The notes beneath the pieces are model-generated. The model did no database searches, was not told the DNA's origin, and worked only from the letters and a program-made list of their open reading frames with translations. Below, in pieces: positions 52,205 through 60,885 of a stretch of DNA of 64,000 bases. The translations under genes were made by a program, and so were the position numbers. Positions within the stretch are counted from its first letter, which is position 1. Every line of letters begins with the position of its first letter. Source of the DNA: Nocardia blacklockiae. GTDB taxonomy: Bacteria; Actinomycetota; Actinomycetes; Mycobacteriales; Mycobacteriaceae. The stretch lies in contig NZ_JADLRJ010000002.1 of assembly GCF_015477355.1 (NCBI RefSeq), positions 558,001 through 622,000 on the forward strand, in the 5' to 3' direction.

Positions 52205-53182
52205 TTACAGCCAGCCGCGGCGGATCGCCTGCACACCGGCCTGGAAGCGGGTGCTCGCGCCGAGCCGCTCCAGCAGGCTCGCGGTGCGGCGCACCACCGT
52301 GCGCCGCGACATGCCGAGCCGGCGCGCGATGGTGTCGTCGGTGGCGCCCAGGCCCATCAGGGTCAGGATGGCGCGGTCGCGCTCGTCCAGCGGCTCGTCC
52401 GGGTTCACCGAGATCGGCGCGGCCAGCGACCACAGCACGTCGAAGGTGTGCACCAGCAGGTCCAGCGTGGGGGAGGGGCCGATGCGCAGGCCCATCGGGT
52501 CGCCGCGGCGCTCGTCGTTGTGCAGCATCAGGCTGGCCCGCTCGCCGTCGGCGATCATCACCTTCAGCGGCGGGTCGGGCAGCGTACGCGCCTGCGCCCC
52601 GGCGGCATTGGTGGACAGCGCGTACCGCAACCGGTCGGGGTCCTGGTAGATGGTGTCCTGGTACAGGGTCTGGTAGCGGACACCGGCATCGATGCGCGCG
52701 GACTTCAGCTCGAACAGCCGCTCGGCCTTGTCGAGGTCGGCCACGAAGGGACCGCGCTCGACCAGCCGCACACTGCCGCGCGCGGACCGCTGCAGGTCCT
52801 CGAATTCGGCGATCAGTTCCCGGGTTTCGTACATCGGCACGATGGTGCCGCCGCCACGCGCGGTGCGGCGCACCGAGCGGAAGGTCTCGCCCAGCCGCGC
52901 GGCGGCGGCGTGCATGCGGGCGGTGTCGGCCTGGCGGCGGCGGGACTCGGCCTCGGACAGGGCCTCGGGAGCGTGGGCGTCCCAGACGCTGGTGCCGTTG
53001 GTGTCGATGCGGACGGCGGCCTGGAGTTCGCACAGCCGGTCGAGGGAGGCCTCGGCCACCTCGGGCGAACATTCCAGGTAGGACGCCAGCTCGGCGAGGC
53101 TGCAGCGCGGGTGTTGCACGAGTGCCGCGTAGGCCCGGCCGTGCAGGGATCTGGAGTCGAACAATTCGTGTAAACCCGTCAC
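52205..53182 (-). CDS. LuxR-type (TrmB-like N-terminus) transcriptional regulator
   Basis: About 325 aa. The N-terminal winged-helix-like region (residues ~18-45, SLAELASYLECSPEVAEASL) resembles TrmB-type sensors. A middle region reads stress-independent ligand-like sequence, and the C-terminal LuxR/GerE helix-turn-helix is clear (LDERDRAILTLMGLGATDDT then ARRLGMSRRTVVRR). The GTG at 53182 (TGLHELFDSRSL) has a G-rich Shine-Dalgarno; an ATG at 53257 would overlap the peptidase gene. It lies immediately upstream of and in the same direction as the NRPS genes, so a pathway-specific activator role is likely but inferred. Confidence 0.88.
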   Translation of the reverse strand: MTGLHELFDSRSLHGRAYAALVQHPRCSLAELASYLECSPEVAEASLDRLCELQAAVRIDTNGTSVWDAHAPEALSEAESRRRQADTARMHAAAARLGETFRSVRRTARGGGTIVPMYETRELIAEFEDLQRSARGSVRLVERGPFVADLDKAERLFELKSARIDAGVRYQTLYQDTIYQDPDRLRYALSTNAAGAQARTLPDPPLKVMIADGERASLMLHNDERRGDPMGLRIGPSPTLDLLVHTFDVLWSLAAPISVNPDEPLDERDRAILTLMGLGATDDTIARRLGMSRRTVVRRTASLLERLGASTRFQAGVQAIRRGWL

Positions 53183-53241
53183 ACCACCAGCCCCCACAAC
53201 CGCCGGTCGCGCCCGAACACGACCGCTGACACCCGCGACGA

Positions 53242-54105
53242 TTACTGGGGTCCCCATGACTGCTGCGACAGGATGACGCCCTTGCTGGCCAGATAGGGCG
53301 TGGGATCGATCTTGACGTCGTTCGGGTCCCAGATCTCGAGGTGCAGGTGCGGGCCGGTGGAGTTGCCGCGGTTGCCGACCGTGGCGATCACGTCGCCGGC
53401 GTTCACCCGCTGGCCGACGTGGGCGAGGATGTCGTTGACGTGGCCGTAGACCGCGGTGGTGCCGTCGTCGTGCTTGACCCGCACCCACAGGCCGAAGCCG
53501 GAGGCCGGCCCGGCCTCGATGACGGTGCCGTTCTCCACCGAGTGGATCGGGCTGCCGATGGCGTCGGCGAAATCGACGCCGTAGTGGAAAGCGCCCCAGC
53601 GCGAACCGAAGTCGGAACTCACCACGCCCGCCACGGGGCGGACCGCGGGCGCCGGGGCGACCTGGTTCTGCAGGCCCTTGATGACCTGCTCGGCCTGCGC
53701 GAGCGGACCGGCGACCTCCGGCGGCAGATTCTGCAGACCGAACGGGGCGGGCGGCAGCGGCGCGGCGACCGGGGTGGCCTGCACCTCCGGCTCGAGGACC
53801 GGGCCCGGCGCGGGCGCGGGCGCGGCGACGGCCTGCTTCACCTCGGCGGCCGGCTCGGACACGGTGTCGAGCGCGATGGCGTCGCCGTTGTTGCTGTCAT
53901 GGCCGACCGGCAGCAGCGGCGCGGCGTGCGCGAGCTGGGCCGCGGTGCCGACGATGGCCCCGGTGGCGACAGCCGCGCTGGCCACCAGCTTCATCCGGTC
54001 GCCGGTGCGCGGCTCGGCGCGATGCCGGGTCGGACGACCGGCAACACCATCTCCGAGCAATTCCTTGACAGATATCGAACTGGAGGTCTCACGGTGCTGC
54101 GGCAA
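53242..54105 (-). CDS. Secreted M23 (LytM) peptidoglycan endopeptidase-like protein
   Basis: A 287-aa protein with a hydrophobic export segment around residues 38-61 (MKLVASAAVATGAIVGTAAQ then AHAA), preceded by an unusually long basic N-terminus. A Pro/Ala-rich linker follows, then the LytM domain from residue ~165. Zinc ligands fit the family: H and D in HYGVDF and HxH in GPHLHLEI, with the intermediate YGHVNDI. The start is TTG at 54105 with AGGA 6 nt upstream. M23 enzymes cut peptidoglycan cross-links during growth and division. Same strand as the regulator, 59 bp apart. Confidence 0.9.
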   Translation of the reverse strand: MPQHRETSSSISVKELLGDGVAGRPTRHRAEPRTGDRMKLVASAAVATGAIVGTAAQLAHAAPLLPVGHDSNNGDAIALDTVSEPAAEVKQAVAAPAPAPGPVLEPEVQATPVAAPLPPAPFGLQNLPPEVAGPLAQAEQVIKGLQNQVAPAPAVRPVAGVVSSDFGSRWGAFHYGVDFADAIGSPIHSVENGTVIEAGPASGFGLWVRVKHDDGTTAVYGHVNDILAHVGQRVNAGDVIATVGNRGNSTGPHLHLEIWDPNDVKIDPTPYLASKGVILSQQSWGPQ

Positions 54106-54295
54106 GGTTCGTCCTAGCGTCGATCAACTTCGGATGGCGGCGCCGATTCGAAACCTCGATTTCGGTAACGATTCGGCATACGCCGTGACGGAAACTGTAC
54201 TCCGTCGTGACCTTTTCGCAACCTTCTCGGGAGAAAGTCCAGGTGATCGCGGTATCCGCGTTCTGGTCGGCTGTTACATACGCCAGACTGGACCT

Positions 54296-55375
54296 GTGAT
54301 CCTCGACGACTTGCGGACTCCGATCGTGCTGGCGCCGATGGCCGGCGGCCCGTCCACGCCCGAACTCGCCGTCGCGGTGACGGCCGCCGGCGGGCTGGGC
54401 TTCCTCGCCGCCGGCTACCTGAGCGCGGGCGATCTCGCCGACCGGATGGTGCGCACCCGCGGCCTGCTCGACGGCGTGCGCGCGGACGGCGAGACGCCGC
54501 CGGGCGCACGCGCGTTCGGCGTGAACCTGTTCGTGCCCGGCGCGCCCACACCGCCCGAGCACTTCGCCGCGTACCTGGAACGGATCGGCCGCCGCTACCC
54601 GCTCGGCGAGGCCCGCTTCGACACCGACGACTGGGACGCCAAACTCGACGTCCTGGTCACCGACCCGGTGGCGGTGGCGTCGTTCACCTTCGGCTGCCCG
54701 GCGGCGAGCAAGGTGGACCGCCTGCGCGCGGTCGGCACCGAGGTCTGGGTGACGGTCACCTCGGTGGCCGAGGCCCGCATCGCCGTCGAGGCGGGCGCGG
54801 ACGCGCTGATCGCCCAGGGCGCCGAGGCCGGCGGGCACCGCGGCACCTTCGTCGACCGCCCCGACGACGACGCGGCCGACCCGCTCTCGACCCTCGCACT
54901 GCTGCAACTGCTCACGGCCGCCACCGACGTGCCGGTGGTGGCGGCGGGCGGCATCGCGACGGGCGCGGGCATCGCCGCCGTGCTGGCCGCCGGCGCCGCC
55001 GCCGCGCAACTGGGCACGGCGTTCCTGAACTGCCCGGAGGCCGGCACCGCGCAACTGCACCGCGACGCCCTGGCCATCGACGCGCCGACCATGCTCACCC
55101 GCGCCTTCAGCGGCCGCCGGGCCCGCGGGCTGCGCAACGAGTTCATCCTCGACCACCCGGACGCGCCCGCCGCCTATCCCGAAATCCATTACGCCACGGG
55201 GCCGTTGCGCAAGCAGGCGCGCGCCGCGGGCAACGCCGACGCGGTGAACCTCTGGGCGGGCCAGACACATACGCTGACCAGCGCGTTACCGGCCGCCGAA
55301 CTGGTGCGCGCGCTGTCCGCCGCGACGAAAGACGCTCTGAAACTGGCACATTCGCGCACAATCCAGGTTTGTTGA
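54296..55375 (+). CDS. Nitronate monooxygenase / 2-nitropropane dioxygenase family
   Basis: A 359-aa FMN-dependent TIM-barrel enzyme that oxidises nitronates (such as propionate 3-nitronate) or related substrates. Family features: LRTPIVLAPMAGGPSTPELA at the start, AVTAAGGLGFLAAGYL, the phosphate-binding GADALIAQGAEAGGHRGTF (His in GGHRG) and VPVVAAGGIATGAGIAAVLA. The GTG at 54296 is the only start consistent with the conserved N-terminus; the open frame runs further upstream without similarity. Divergent from the M23 gene. Role in detoxification is a family-level inference. Confidence 0.9.
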   Translation: MILDDLRTPIVLAPMAGGPSTPELAVAVTAAGGLGFLAAGYLSAGDLADRMVRTRGLLDGVRADGETPPGARAFGVNLFVPGAPTPPEHFAAYLERIGRRYPLGEARFDTDDWDAKLDVLVTDPVAVASFTFGCPAASKVDRLRAVGTEVWVTVTSVAEARIAVEAGADALIAQGAEAGGHRGTFVDRPDDDAADPLSTLALLQLLTAATDVPVVAAGGIATGAGIAAVLAAGAAAAQLGTAFLNCPEAGTAQLHRDALAIDAPTMLTRAFSGRRARGLRNEFILDHPDAPAAYPEIHYATGPLRKQARAAGNADAVNLWAGQTHTLTSALPAAELVRALSAATKDALKLAHSRTIQVC

Positions 55376-55390
55376 CAACGTTTTTCGTTT

Positions 55391-55410
55391 AGAATCGGAT
55401 GACATCATCC
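55391..55410 (+). promoter_or_regulatory. Promoter -10 and palindrome of the SCO5389-family gene
   Basis: TAGAAT at 55390-55395 is a good -10, although the TTGACA at 55372-55377 is only 12 bp away and so badly spaced. Immediately downstream, GGATGA-CA-TCATCC (55397-55410) is a perfect 6-bp dyad at the expected transcription start. Likely an operator; the regulator is unknown. Confidence 0.5.
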
Positions 55411-55432
55411 GCCATCCCACGAGGAGAGCGCT

Positions 55433-55825
55433 ATGTCATTGGACGTTCCCACCGCACTACTCGAGCGCGCCGAACGCGGCGAGGTCTCGGACGAGGAGTT
55501 CGTCGAGTGTGTCCGCAACTCGCTGCCCTACGCCTATGAGGTGGTCAGCCGAGTGGCAGCCGATCTGCGTTCCGGCACAGCGGAATTCGCCGACAACCAG
55601 GTGGCTCCCCCGGACGAGGCGGCCCGCGGCCAGCTGCTGCGCGCCATGGCGTCGGACTCCATCCGGGGCGGCCTCGAGCGGCACTTCGGGGTGAAGATCG
55701 CGTTCCAGAATTGCCACCGGGTAGCGGCGTTCCCGCTGTCGGAGGTCGGTGGCGAGACCTACACGCGGTTCATCTCCACCCGCGCGCAGTTGCTCAACCA
55801 GAGCCCGGAACTGCGTAACTGCTAG
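55433..55825 (+). CDS. SCO5389-family protein (function unknown)
   Basis: A 130-aa soluble protein matching the conserved actinobacterial SCO5389 family. Hallmarks: MSLDVPTALLERAERGEV at the start, FVECVRNSLPYAYEVVSRV, the ADNQVAPPDEAARGQLLRAM segment, RHFGVKIAFQNCHRVAAFPL, and the invariant C-terminal LLNQSPELRNC ending in Cys. No catalytic motif is recognised. GAGGAGAG precedes the ATG, and a terminator follows. The family is widespread in Actinobacteria but I know of no assigned function. Confidence 0.9.
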   Translation: MSLDVPTALLERAERGEVSDEEFVECVRNSLPYAYEVVSRVAADLRSGTAEFADNQVAPPDEAARGQLLRAMASDSIRGGLERHFGVKIAFQNCHRVAAFPLSEVGGETYTRFISTRAQLLNQSPELRNC

Positions 55826-55837
55826 TCGAATACGCCG

Positions 55838-55871
55838 ACCGGCGCGGGCGATGCGTTGCGCCCGCGCCGGT
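55838..55871 (+). terminator. Terminator of the SCO5389-family gene (possibly bidirectional)
   Basis: Perfect 13-bp arms, ACCGGCGCGGGCG and CGCCCGCGCCGGT, with an 8-nt loop, followed by TTTCG. It sits between two convergent genes and could serve both. Confidence 0.85.
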
Positions 55872-55891
55872 TTCGCGTACCGGGCCGCCCG

Positions 55892-56269
55892 TCAGTCGCG
55901 CGGGAGTAGCCGCAGCGTCGTGGAACGCGCCTTGGCGCTGGTGATCTCGGCGATGATGCTGGCGGCGTAGCGCTGATACTTCGTCGCGTACTCGCCGTCG
56001 ACGGCGTCGTCGAGGGTGTGGTCGGCGTCGGCGAAGGTGACGTTCCGATCGATGCTCCCGGCCCGGATCCGCCCGCGTCCGCTGTCCCGGGCCGCCCGGA
56101 ACCACGTCGAGTCGGGGCCGTTGACCGAGCGCACATAGAGGTCGCGGCCGTGGCGCACCACCCAGATCGTCACCGGCATGCGCAGGGTGCCGTCCCGCCC
56201 CGCGGCGGCCAGCTGCAGTTCTTCGGTCTCCGCGATCCTGGTCAGTTCGTCGGCCGTCCACTTCGCCAT
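55892..56269 (-). CDS. DUF2255 family protein (FMN-binding split-barrel-like)
   Basis: A 125-aa cytoplasmic protein matching DUF2255: WTADELTRIAETEELQLAA at the start, RDGTLRMPVTIWVVRHG, then LYVRSVNGPDSTWFRAA and the helical C-terminus YATKYQRYA. The fold resembles small deazaflavin/FMN-binding proteins, but no function is established. The ATG at 56269 has AGGAGA upstream (minus strand). Convergent with the SCO5389-family gene and separated by its hairpin. Confidence 0.85.
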   Translation of the reverse strand: MAKWTADELTRIAETEELQLAAAGRDGTLRMPVTIWVVRHGRDLYVRSVNGPDSTWFRAARDSGRGRIRAGSIDRNVTFADADHTLDDAVDGEYATKYQRYAASIIAEITSAKARSTTLRLLPRD

Positions 56270-56378
56270 CGCGTCTCCTTCCGGGTCCCGCTGGTGAGCT
56301 GGGAAGCATTGTTCCCTGTCGACACCGCGGGTCCCGGCTGCGACACCGGCCGATCCGTACCGAACGGTCCGAGGACGG

Positions 56379-57995
56379 TCAGAGTTCCTGCAGCATGCGC
56401 TTGAGCACCTTGCCGGTCGGGTTGCGCGGCAGTTCGCCGAGGAAGACGACGTCGCGGGGGACCTTGTAGCGCGCCAGATTGGCCTTCACGTACGCCTTGA
56501 CGTGCTCGGCGGTGAGGGTGTCGTCGTCGCGCACGACGAAGGCCCGCAGCCGCGCGCCGAAGTCGTCGTCGGCGACGCCGATCACTGCGGCCTCGCGAAT
56601 TCCCCGGTGCGCGTTGAGCAATTCCTCGACCTCGCCCGGGAAGACGTTCTCGCCGCCGGAGACGATCATGTCGTCGTCCCGGCCGTCGATGAAAAGCCTT
56701 CCGGCGGAATCGAAGTGGCCGACGTCGCCGGTGGACATCAGGCCGCGGACGCGCTCCTTGCCGCCCCCGCCGGTGTAGCCCTCGAACTGCGCGGCGTTGG
56801 TGACGAAGATGCGCCCGGACACCCCCGCCGGCACCTCCTCGCCGCGGTCGTCGAGGATCTTCACCACCGCGCCGAGCACCGGGCGGCCCACGCAGCCCGG
56901 CTCCTCGGCGAGGTCGCCCGGGGTGGCGACGGTGGCGTAGGCGACCTCGGTGGAGCCGTAGAGGTTGTAGACCACCGGGCCGAACAGCGCCGTCACCCGG
57001 CGGCACAGATCGGCGCCGAGCTGCGACCCGGCCACGAACACGATGCGCAGCCGGGACAGATCCCGCCCGGTCAGCGCCTGCGGCCCGAGATCGGCGATGC
57101 GGGCCAGCATGACGGGCACAGCGATCAGCGCGGTCGCGCGGTGGCGGGACATGCTGTCGATCACCTGCTGCGGATCGAAGCGGCGGCGGATCACCAGCGT
57201 GGAGCCGAATCCGATGGCCAGCAACGACATCGCGAAGCCGAGGGTGTGGAACAGCGGCGCCGGGCATTCGGTCACCTCGCGGGCGCGGAACGGGACCTTG
57301 CTCAGGATCGCGCCCAGCGGCTCCAGCGAGCGCGGCTCGGAGCGGGCCGCGCCCTTCGGGGTGCCGGTGGTGCCGCTGGTCAGCAGGACGATCCGGGAGC
57401 CCGGCCCGGTCGCGGGCGGCGACGCGGGCGAACCCGCGGCGATCAGGGACTCCAGGCTGCTCGGATGGCTGGTGTCGGTCCAGGCCCGGTACGCGCCGCG
57501 CCGCGGGCTGACGTCACCGAGGATCGGCTCGTACTCCTCGTCGTAGACCAGCAGGTCCGCGCCCTCGCGGGCGGTCACGTCGCGCAGCTGCGGACCCGCG
57601 AAGTCGGTGTTCAACAGGATGATTCGGGCGCCACACTTGGCGGCGGCGAACATCGCGTCCAGCAATCCGCGATGGTTGCGCGCCAGAATCGCCACGCCCT
57701 CACCGGAACGCAGTCCGCGCTTGCGCCACTCGTTGGCCAGCCGGTTCGAGCGGTCGTCGAGCTCGCGGTAGCTCAGCGCGCCCAGCTCGTCGACGACGGC
57801 GGTGCGCTCGCCGTAGCGGCCGGCCGAAAGTCGCAGCAGCGCAGGCAGACCGCCGTGCCGCAGCATCTCGGTGCCCGCGGCCAGCAGCGGCAGCGGCGAC
57901 TCGATCCCGACCACGCCGCTGCCCACGCACAGCCACAGATATTCCAGCTCGGTCCACACCCGGACGCCCAGCGTCCGCAGCAGATTCACCGTCAT
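56379..57995 (-). CDS. Acyl-CoA synthetase of the FadD12-like type
   Basis: A 538-aa member of the ANL adenylating superfamily, expected to activate fatty acids as acyl-CoA via acyl-AMP. Motifs: P-loop LLTSGTTGTPKGAARSE around residue 200, then YNLYGSTEVAY, STGDVGHFD, the hinge region DGRDDDMIVSGGENVFP and the catalytic Lys in RNPTGKVLKR. The N-terminus (VNLLRTLGVRVWTELEYLW) matches the mycobacterial FadD12 group rather than the FadD13/15 type. The ATG at 57995 has a G-rich RBS (AAGGGGG). It lies downstream of a hotdog thioesterase on the same strand. Confidence 0.88.
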   Translation of the reverse strand: MTVNLLRTLGVRVWTELEYLWLCVGSGVVGIESPLPLLAAGTEMLRHGGLPALLRLSAGRYGERTAVVDELGALSYRELDDRSNRLANEWRKRGLRSGEGVAILARNHRGLLDAMFAAAKCGARIILLNTDFAGPQLRDVTAREGADLLVYDEEYEPILGDVSPRRGAYRAWTDTSHPSSLESLIAAGSPASPPATGPGSRIVLLTSGTTGTPKGAARSEPRSLEPLGAILSKVPFRAREVTECPAPLFHTLGFAMSLLAIGFGSTLVIRRRFDPQQVIDSMSRHRATALIAVPVMLARIADLGPQALTGRDLSRLRIVFVAGSQLGADLCRRVTALFGPVVYNLYGSTEVAYATVATPGDLAEEPGCVGRPVLGAVVKILDDRGEEVPAGVSGRIFVTNAAQFEGYTGGGGKERVRGLMSTGDVGHFDSAGRLFIDGRDDDMIVSGGENVFPGEVEELLNAHRGIREAAVIGVADDDFGARLRAFVVRDDDTLTAEHVKAYVKANLARYKVPRDVVFLGELPRNPTGKVLKRMLQEL

Positions 57996-58139
57996 GCGCC
58001 AACCCCCTTGCCGCAGTAGGAATCTCCGGCAGTACACGCACGAACAGCAACCATGCCGGACCTCCTCGTCCACCCGCCTGTGGCATGCGCCCCCAGGTTA
58101 ACCCCCGGTGCGCACGCCCGCCCACCCCATCCGCGACGG

Positions 58140-58610
58140 CTACTTCCCGTGCGCGCGCAGCTGATACAGCCCCTTCGTCTCCGCGACCACCACACCGTCG
58201 GCGTCGGTCACGGTCGCGTTCAGCGCGAAGTCGGCCTTGCCGTTCGCCTCGGCGTCGGCGACGATGCGCGCGATCTCGGCCTCCGACAGCTCCGCCGTCG
58301 CCCGCACGTCGGTCTTGGCGGGCTTGCGGAAGAAGATCTGCAAGTCCTTGACCAGCGGGTAGTACTTCGCGTTGTCGAAGGTGGCGATCGGGATCGCGCC
58401 GCCCAGGATCTCGGCCACGGTGAACAGCACACCCGCGTACATGACGCCGAAGTGGTTGCCGTTGCCCTCGATCGGCACCGTGGTCGCGGCGAAGCCGGGC
58501 CGCACCTCGAGCGCCTTGACACCCATCTTGTGCGCGATCGGAATCGTGAACTCCAGCGCCCCGTTCACCATGTCCGCGAACGCCGGGGCGTCGCTGCTCG
58601 TCTCGGCCAT
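58140..58610 (-). CDS. YiiD/PaaI-like hotdog thioesterase
   Basis: A 156-aa single hotdog-domain protein of the YiiD C-terminal/DUF4442 group. The hotdog core is visible: the helix-containing GNGNHFGVMYAGVLFTVAE, strand YYPLVKDLQIFFRKPAKTDV and closing GVVVAETKGLYQLR. It should hydrolyse acyl-CoA; specificity is unknown. It lies between two acyl-CoA synthetase genes on the same strand, so a ligase/thioesterase set recycling fatty acids is plausible. Confidence 0.82.
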   Translation of the reverse strand: MAETSSDAPAFADMVNGALEFTIPIAHKMGVKALEVRPGFAATTVPIEGNGNHFGVMYAGVLFTVAEILGGAIPIATFDNAKYYPLVKDLQIFFRKPAKTDVRATAELSEAEIARIVADAEANGKADFALNATVTDADGVVVAETKGLYQLRAHGK

Positions 58611-58639
58611 GAGTCATCCCTTCGTGCGCACCACCGCGT

Positions 58640-58660
58640 GCACCGGCCGTCGACCGGTGC
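58640..58660 (-). terminator. Terminator-like hairpin after the FadD gene
   Basis: GCACCGG (58640-58646) and CCGGTGC (58654-58660) flank a 7-nt loop, about 50 bp past the ligase stop on the minus strand. No U-tract is visible. Confidence 0.5.
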
Positions 58661-58707
58661 GCCCAGCGTACGACATCCTGTTGACGGCCTGCCAACAGCG
58701 TCGGGAA

Positions 58708-60342
58708 CTACAGGGTCGTGACCTTCAGCTCGCCGTCGGCGTAGCGCGCCCGCAGCCGCTTCTTGTCGAACTTGCCGACGCTGGTCTTGGGCACCTCGTC
58801 GATGACCGTCCAGTGTTCGGGCAGCTGCCACTTGGCGAACTTGTCGGCGAGGAAGTCCCGCAACTCGGCCGGTTCGGCGGTGGCGCCCTCCTTGAACACA
58901 ACCGCCACCAGCGGCCGCTCGTCCCACTTCTCGTCGGGGATGCCGATCACCGAGGCCTCGGCCACGGCCGGATGCCCCATGATCGCGTTCTCCAGATCCA
59001 CCGAGGAGATCCATTCGCCGCCGGACTTGATCACGTCCTTGGAGCGGTCGACCAGCGTCAGATAGCCGTTCGGGCTGATCTTGCCGACGTCGCCGGTGCG
59101 CAGCCAGCCGTCGTGGAACTTGTCCGGATCCACCACCGCGCCCTCGGGCGAGTAGTACGAGCCGGTGATCCAGGGCCCGCGAACCTCCAACTCCCCCAGC
59201 GCTTCTCCGTCGTTGGGCAGCACCGACCCGTCGTCGCCGACCAGCCGGGCCTGCACCGAGGCCGGGAAGCGGCCCTGGGTGTAGCGGTAGTCCCACTCCG
59301 CGTCGCCGACCGCCTCCGCGGGCGGATGCGCGACGCTGCCCAGCGGCGAGGTCTCGGTCATCCCCCAAGCGTGCAGCAGTCGCACGCCGTGCTTCTCCTG
59401 GAAGGCCCGCATCATCGCCGGCGGCACCGCCGACCCGCCGACCACACACGTGCGCAGGTGCGAAATGTCCTGCGGCTGCGCCTCGAGACCGGCCAGCACG
59501 CCGCCCCAGATGGTGGGCACGGCGGCGGCGAAGGTCGGCTTCTCGGCGGCCATCATCTGCAACAGCGGCGCGGGTTGCAGGAAGCGGTCGGGCATCAGCA
59601 GGCTGGTGCCGGTCATCATGGCGGCGTAGGGAATTCCCCACGAATTGGCGTGGAACAGCGGCACGATCGTCAGCACGGTGTCCGCGGCGGTGAAGCCCAT
59701 GCTGTTCGGCGAGACCACCTGCATGGCGTGCAGCCAGTTCGAGCGGTGCGAGTAGACCACGCCCTTCGGGTCGCCGGTGGTGCCGGAGGTGTAGCACATG
59801 CCGGCCGCCGAACGCTCGTCGATCACCGGGTAGTCGTAGGTTTCCGGTTGCGCGGCAAGCAGTTCCGCGTAGGAGTGCACCTGCACGCCGGCCGGGGCGG
59901 TCAGGCTCGCGGCGTCGCCGTTGGCGACGATCACGTGCCGCACCGTGCGCAGCTCCGGCAAGTACCGGGCGAACATCGGCACCAGCGACCCGTCGACGAT
60001 CACCACCTGGTCCTCGGCGTGGTTGGCCACGTAGACCAGCTGCTCCGGGAACAGCCGGATGTTGAGCGCGTGCAGCACCGCGCCCATCGCCGGCACGGCG
60101 GCGTAGGCGGCCATGTGCTCGGTGTTGTTCCACATGAAGGTGGCGACCCGGTCGCCCTCGCCGATGCCCAGGCCGCGCAGCGCGTTCGCCAGCTGCGCGC
60201 ACTGCACCCCGAGTTCCCGGTAGGTCGTGGTGCGCACGCCGTCGCCGGTCCACGTCGACACCGTCGCCTCGCCGTGGAACGTCGTCGCGTAGCGCAGCAA
60301 GGTCGCCAGCGACAACTGCTCGTCCTGCATTGTGCTCAACAT
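58708..60342 (-). CDS. Long-chain fatty acid-CoA ligase (FadD-type)
   Basis: About 544 aa, an ANL-family AMP-forming ligase. Motifs: YTSGTTGDPKGVVYSH (P-loop, residue ~185), HAWGMTETSPLG, GWLRTGDVGKISPNGYLTL, DRSKDVIKSGGEWISSVDLE (linker/A8), and the catalytic Lys in PKTSVGKFDKKRL near the C-terminus. The ATG at 60342 is chosen because GAGGAG lies about 10 nt upstream and MLSTMQDE is the usual family N-terminus; a GTG at 60354 sits directly on that RBS. Substrate is likely a medium/long-chain acid. Confidence 0.9.
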   Translation of the reverse strand: MLSTMQDEQLSLATLLRYATTFHGEATVSTWTGDGVRTTTYRELGVQCAQLANALRGLGIGEGDRVATFMWNNTEHMAAYAAVPAMGAVLHALNIRLFPEQLVYVANHAEDQVVIVDGSLVPMFARYLPELRTVRHVIVANGDAASLTAPAGVQVHSYAELLAAQPETYDYPVIDERSAAGMCYTSGTTGDPKGVVYSHRSNWLHAMQVVSPNSMGFTAADTVLTIVPLFHANSWGIPYAAMMTGTSLLMPDRFLQPAPLLQMMAAEKPTFAAAVPTIWGGVLAGLEAQPQDISHLRTCVVGGSAVPPAMMRAFQEKHGVRLLHAWGMTETSPLGSVAHPPAEAVGDAEWDYRYTQGRFPASVQARLVGDDGSVLPNDGEALGELEVRGPWITGSYYSPEGAVVDPDKFHDGWLRTGDVGKISPNGYLTLVDRSKDVIKSGGEWISSVDLENAIMGHPAVAEASVIGIPDEKWDERPLVAVVFKEGATAEPAELRDFLADKFAKWQLPEHWTVIDEVPKTSVGKFDKKRLRARYADGELKVTTL

Positions 60343-60885
60343 CTGAACCGCCACTCCTCACCAGTGAACGAGGTCACATCTGCCGCGAGGATAGCCGAAA
60401 CCGAACTCGCCGGTAACCGCGTCCGCGAACTCTGCGCCCCACGACAACACGCGGCGCGAGCAGCGCGAACACGAGACAGGCGGGGAACCGGCGGAAAAAG
60501 ACGGCTGCGCGCGACGAACCCCACCTCGTCACGCGCAGCCGCCACTGCCGGTCGGCGACACCCGACGCAGAGCAACCGACCGGCAGACTGCCCGATGCGG
60601 GACGGCGATGGTCGACGACGCCCCCTGCGGCATCGTCGGATCACCAAACCCGCACCAGGACAGGCTATTTGGAGCAATTTCCTAGTTGGAAATAGTAGAG
60701 ATTCTCTCTGTCACCTGTCCAGTCGGAATGACGGACGGCCGCGGCCGACTCCCGGTCGCAGCGGCTCGCCCGATCGTCCCCAGCGCCACGACCTGCGGGA
60801 AGTCCCGGAATGCCTGGCCGAAAATATGGATTTCCTGTCCGCAGATCTCTTCGCGTCAGCGCTGGGAAAGACTTAGCCTCGGGAT
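60343..60885. other. Gene-free region between ligase and monooxygenase
   Basis: Divergent promoter region of about 540 bp; open frames here overlap in several frames and have no RBS or family match. It contains an AT-rich patch (60666-60715) with a palindrome ATTTCC-tagtt-GGAAAT (60677-60693), a candidate operator about 190 bp before the monooxygenase. No RNA gene is recognised. Confidence 0.5.

Noticed and set aside
53183-53488. N-terminal extension of the LuxR-type regulator
   Set aside because: Overlaps the M23 peptidase gene and lacks an RBS; the GTG at 53182 fits spacing better.
54106-54295. Cyclic-di-AMP (ydaO) type riboswitch or MtrA box before the M23 gene
   Set aside because: Such elements often precede actinobacterial cell-wall hydrolases, but I could not fit the ydaO core; only a single GTAACG half-site is present, so no call is made.
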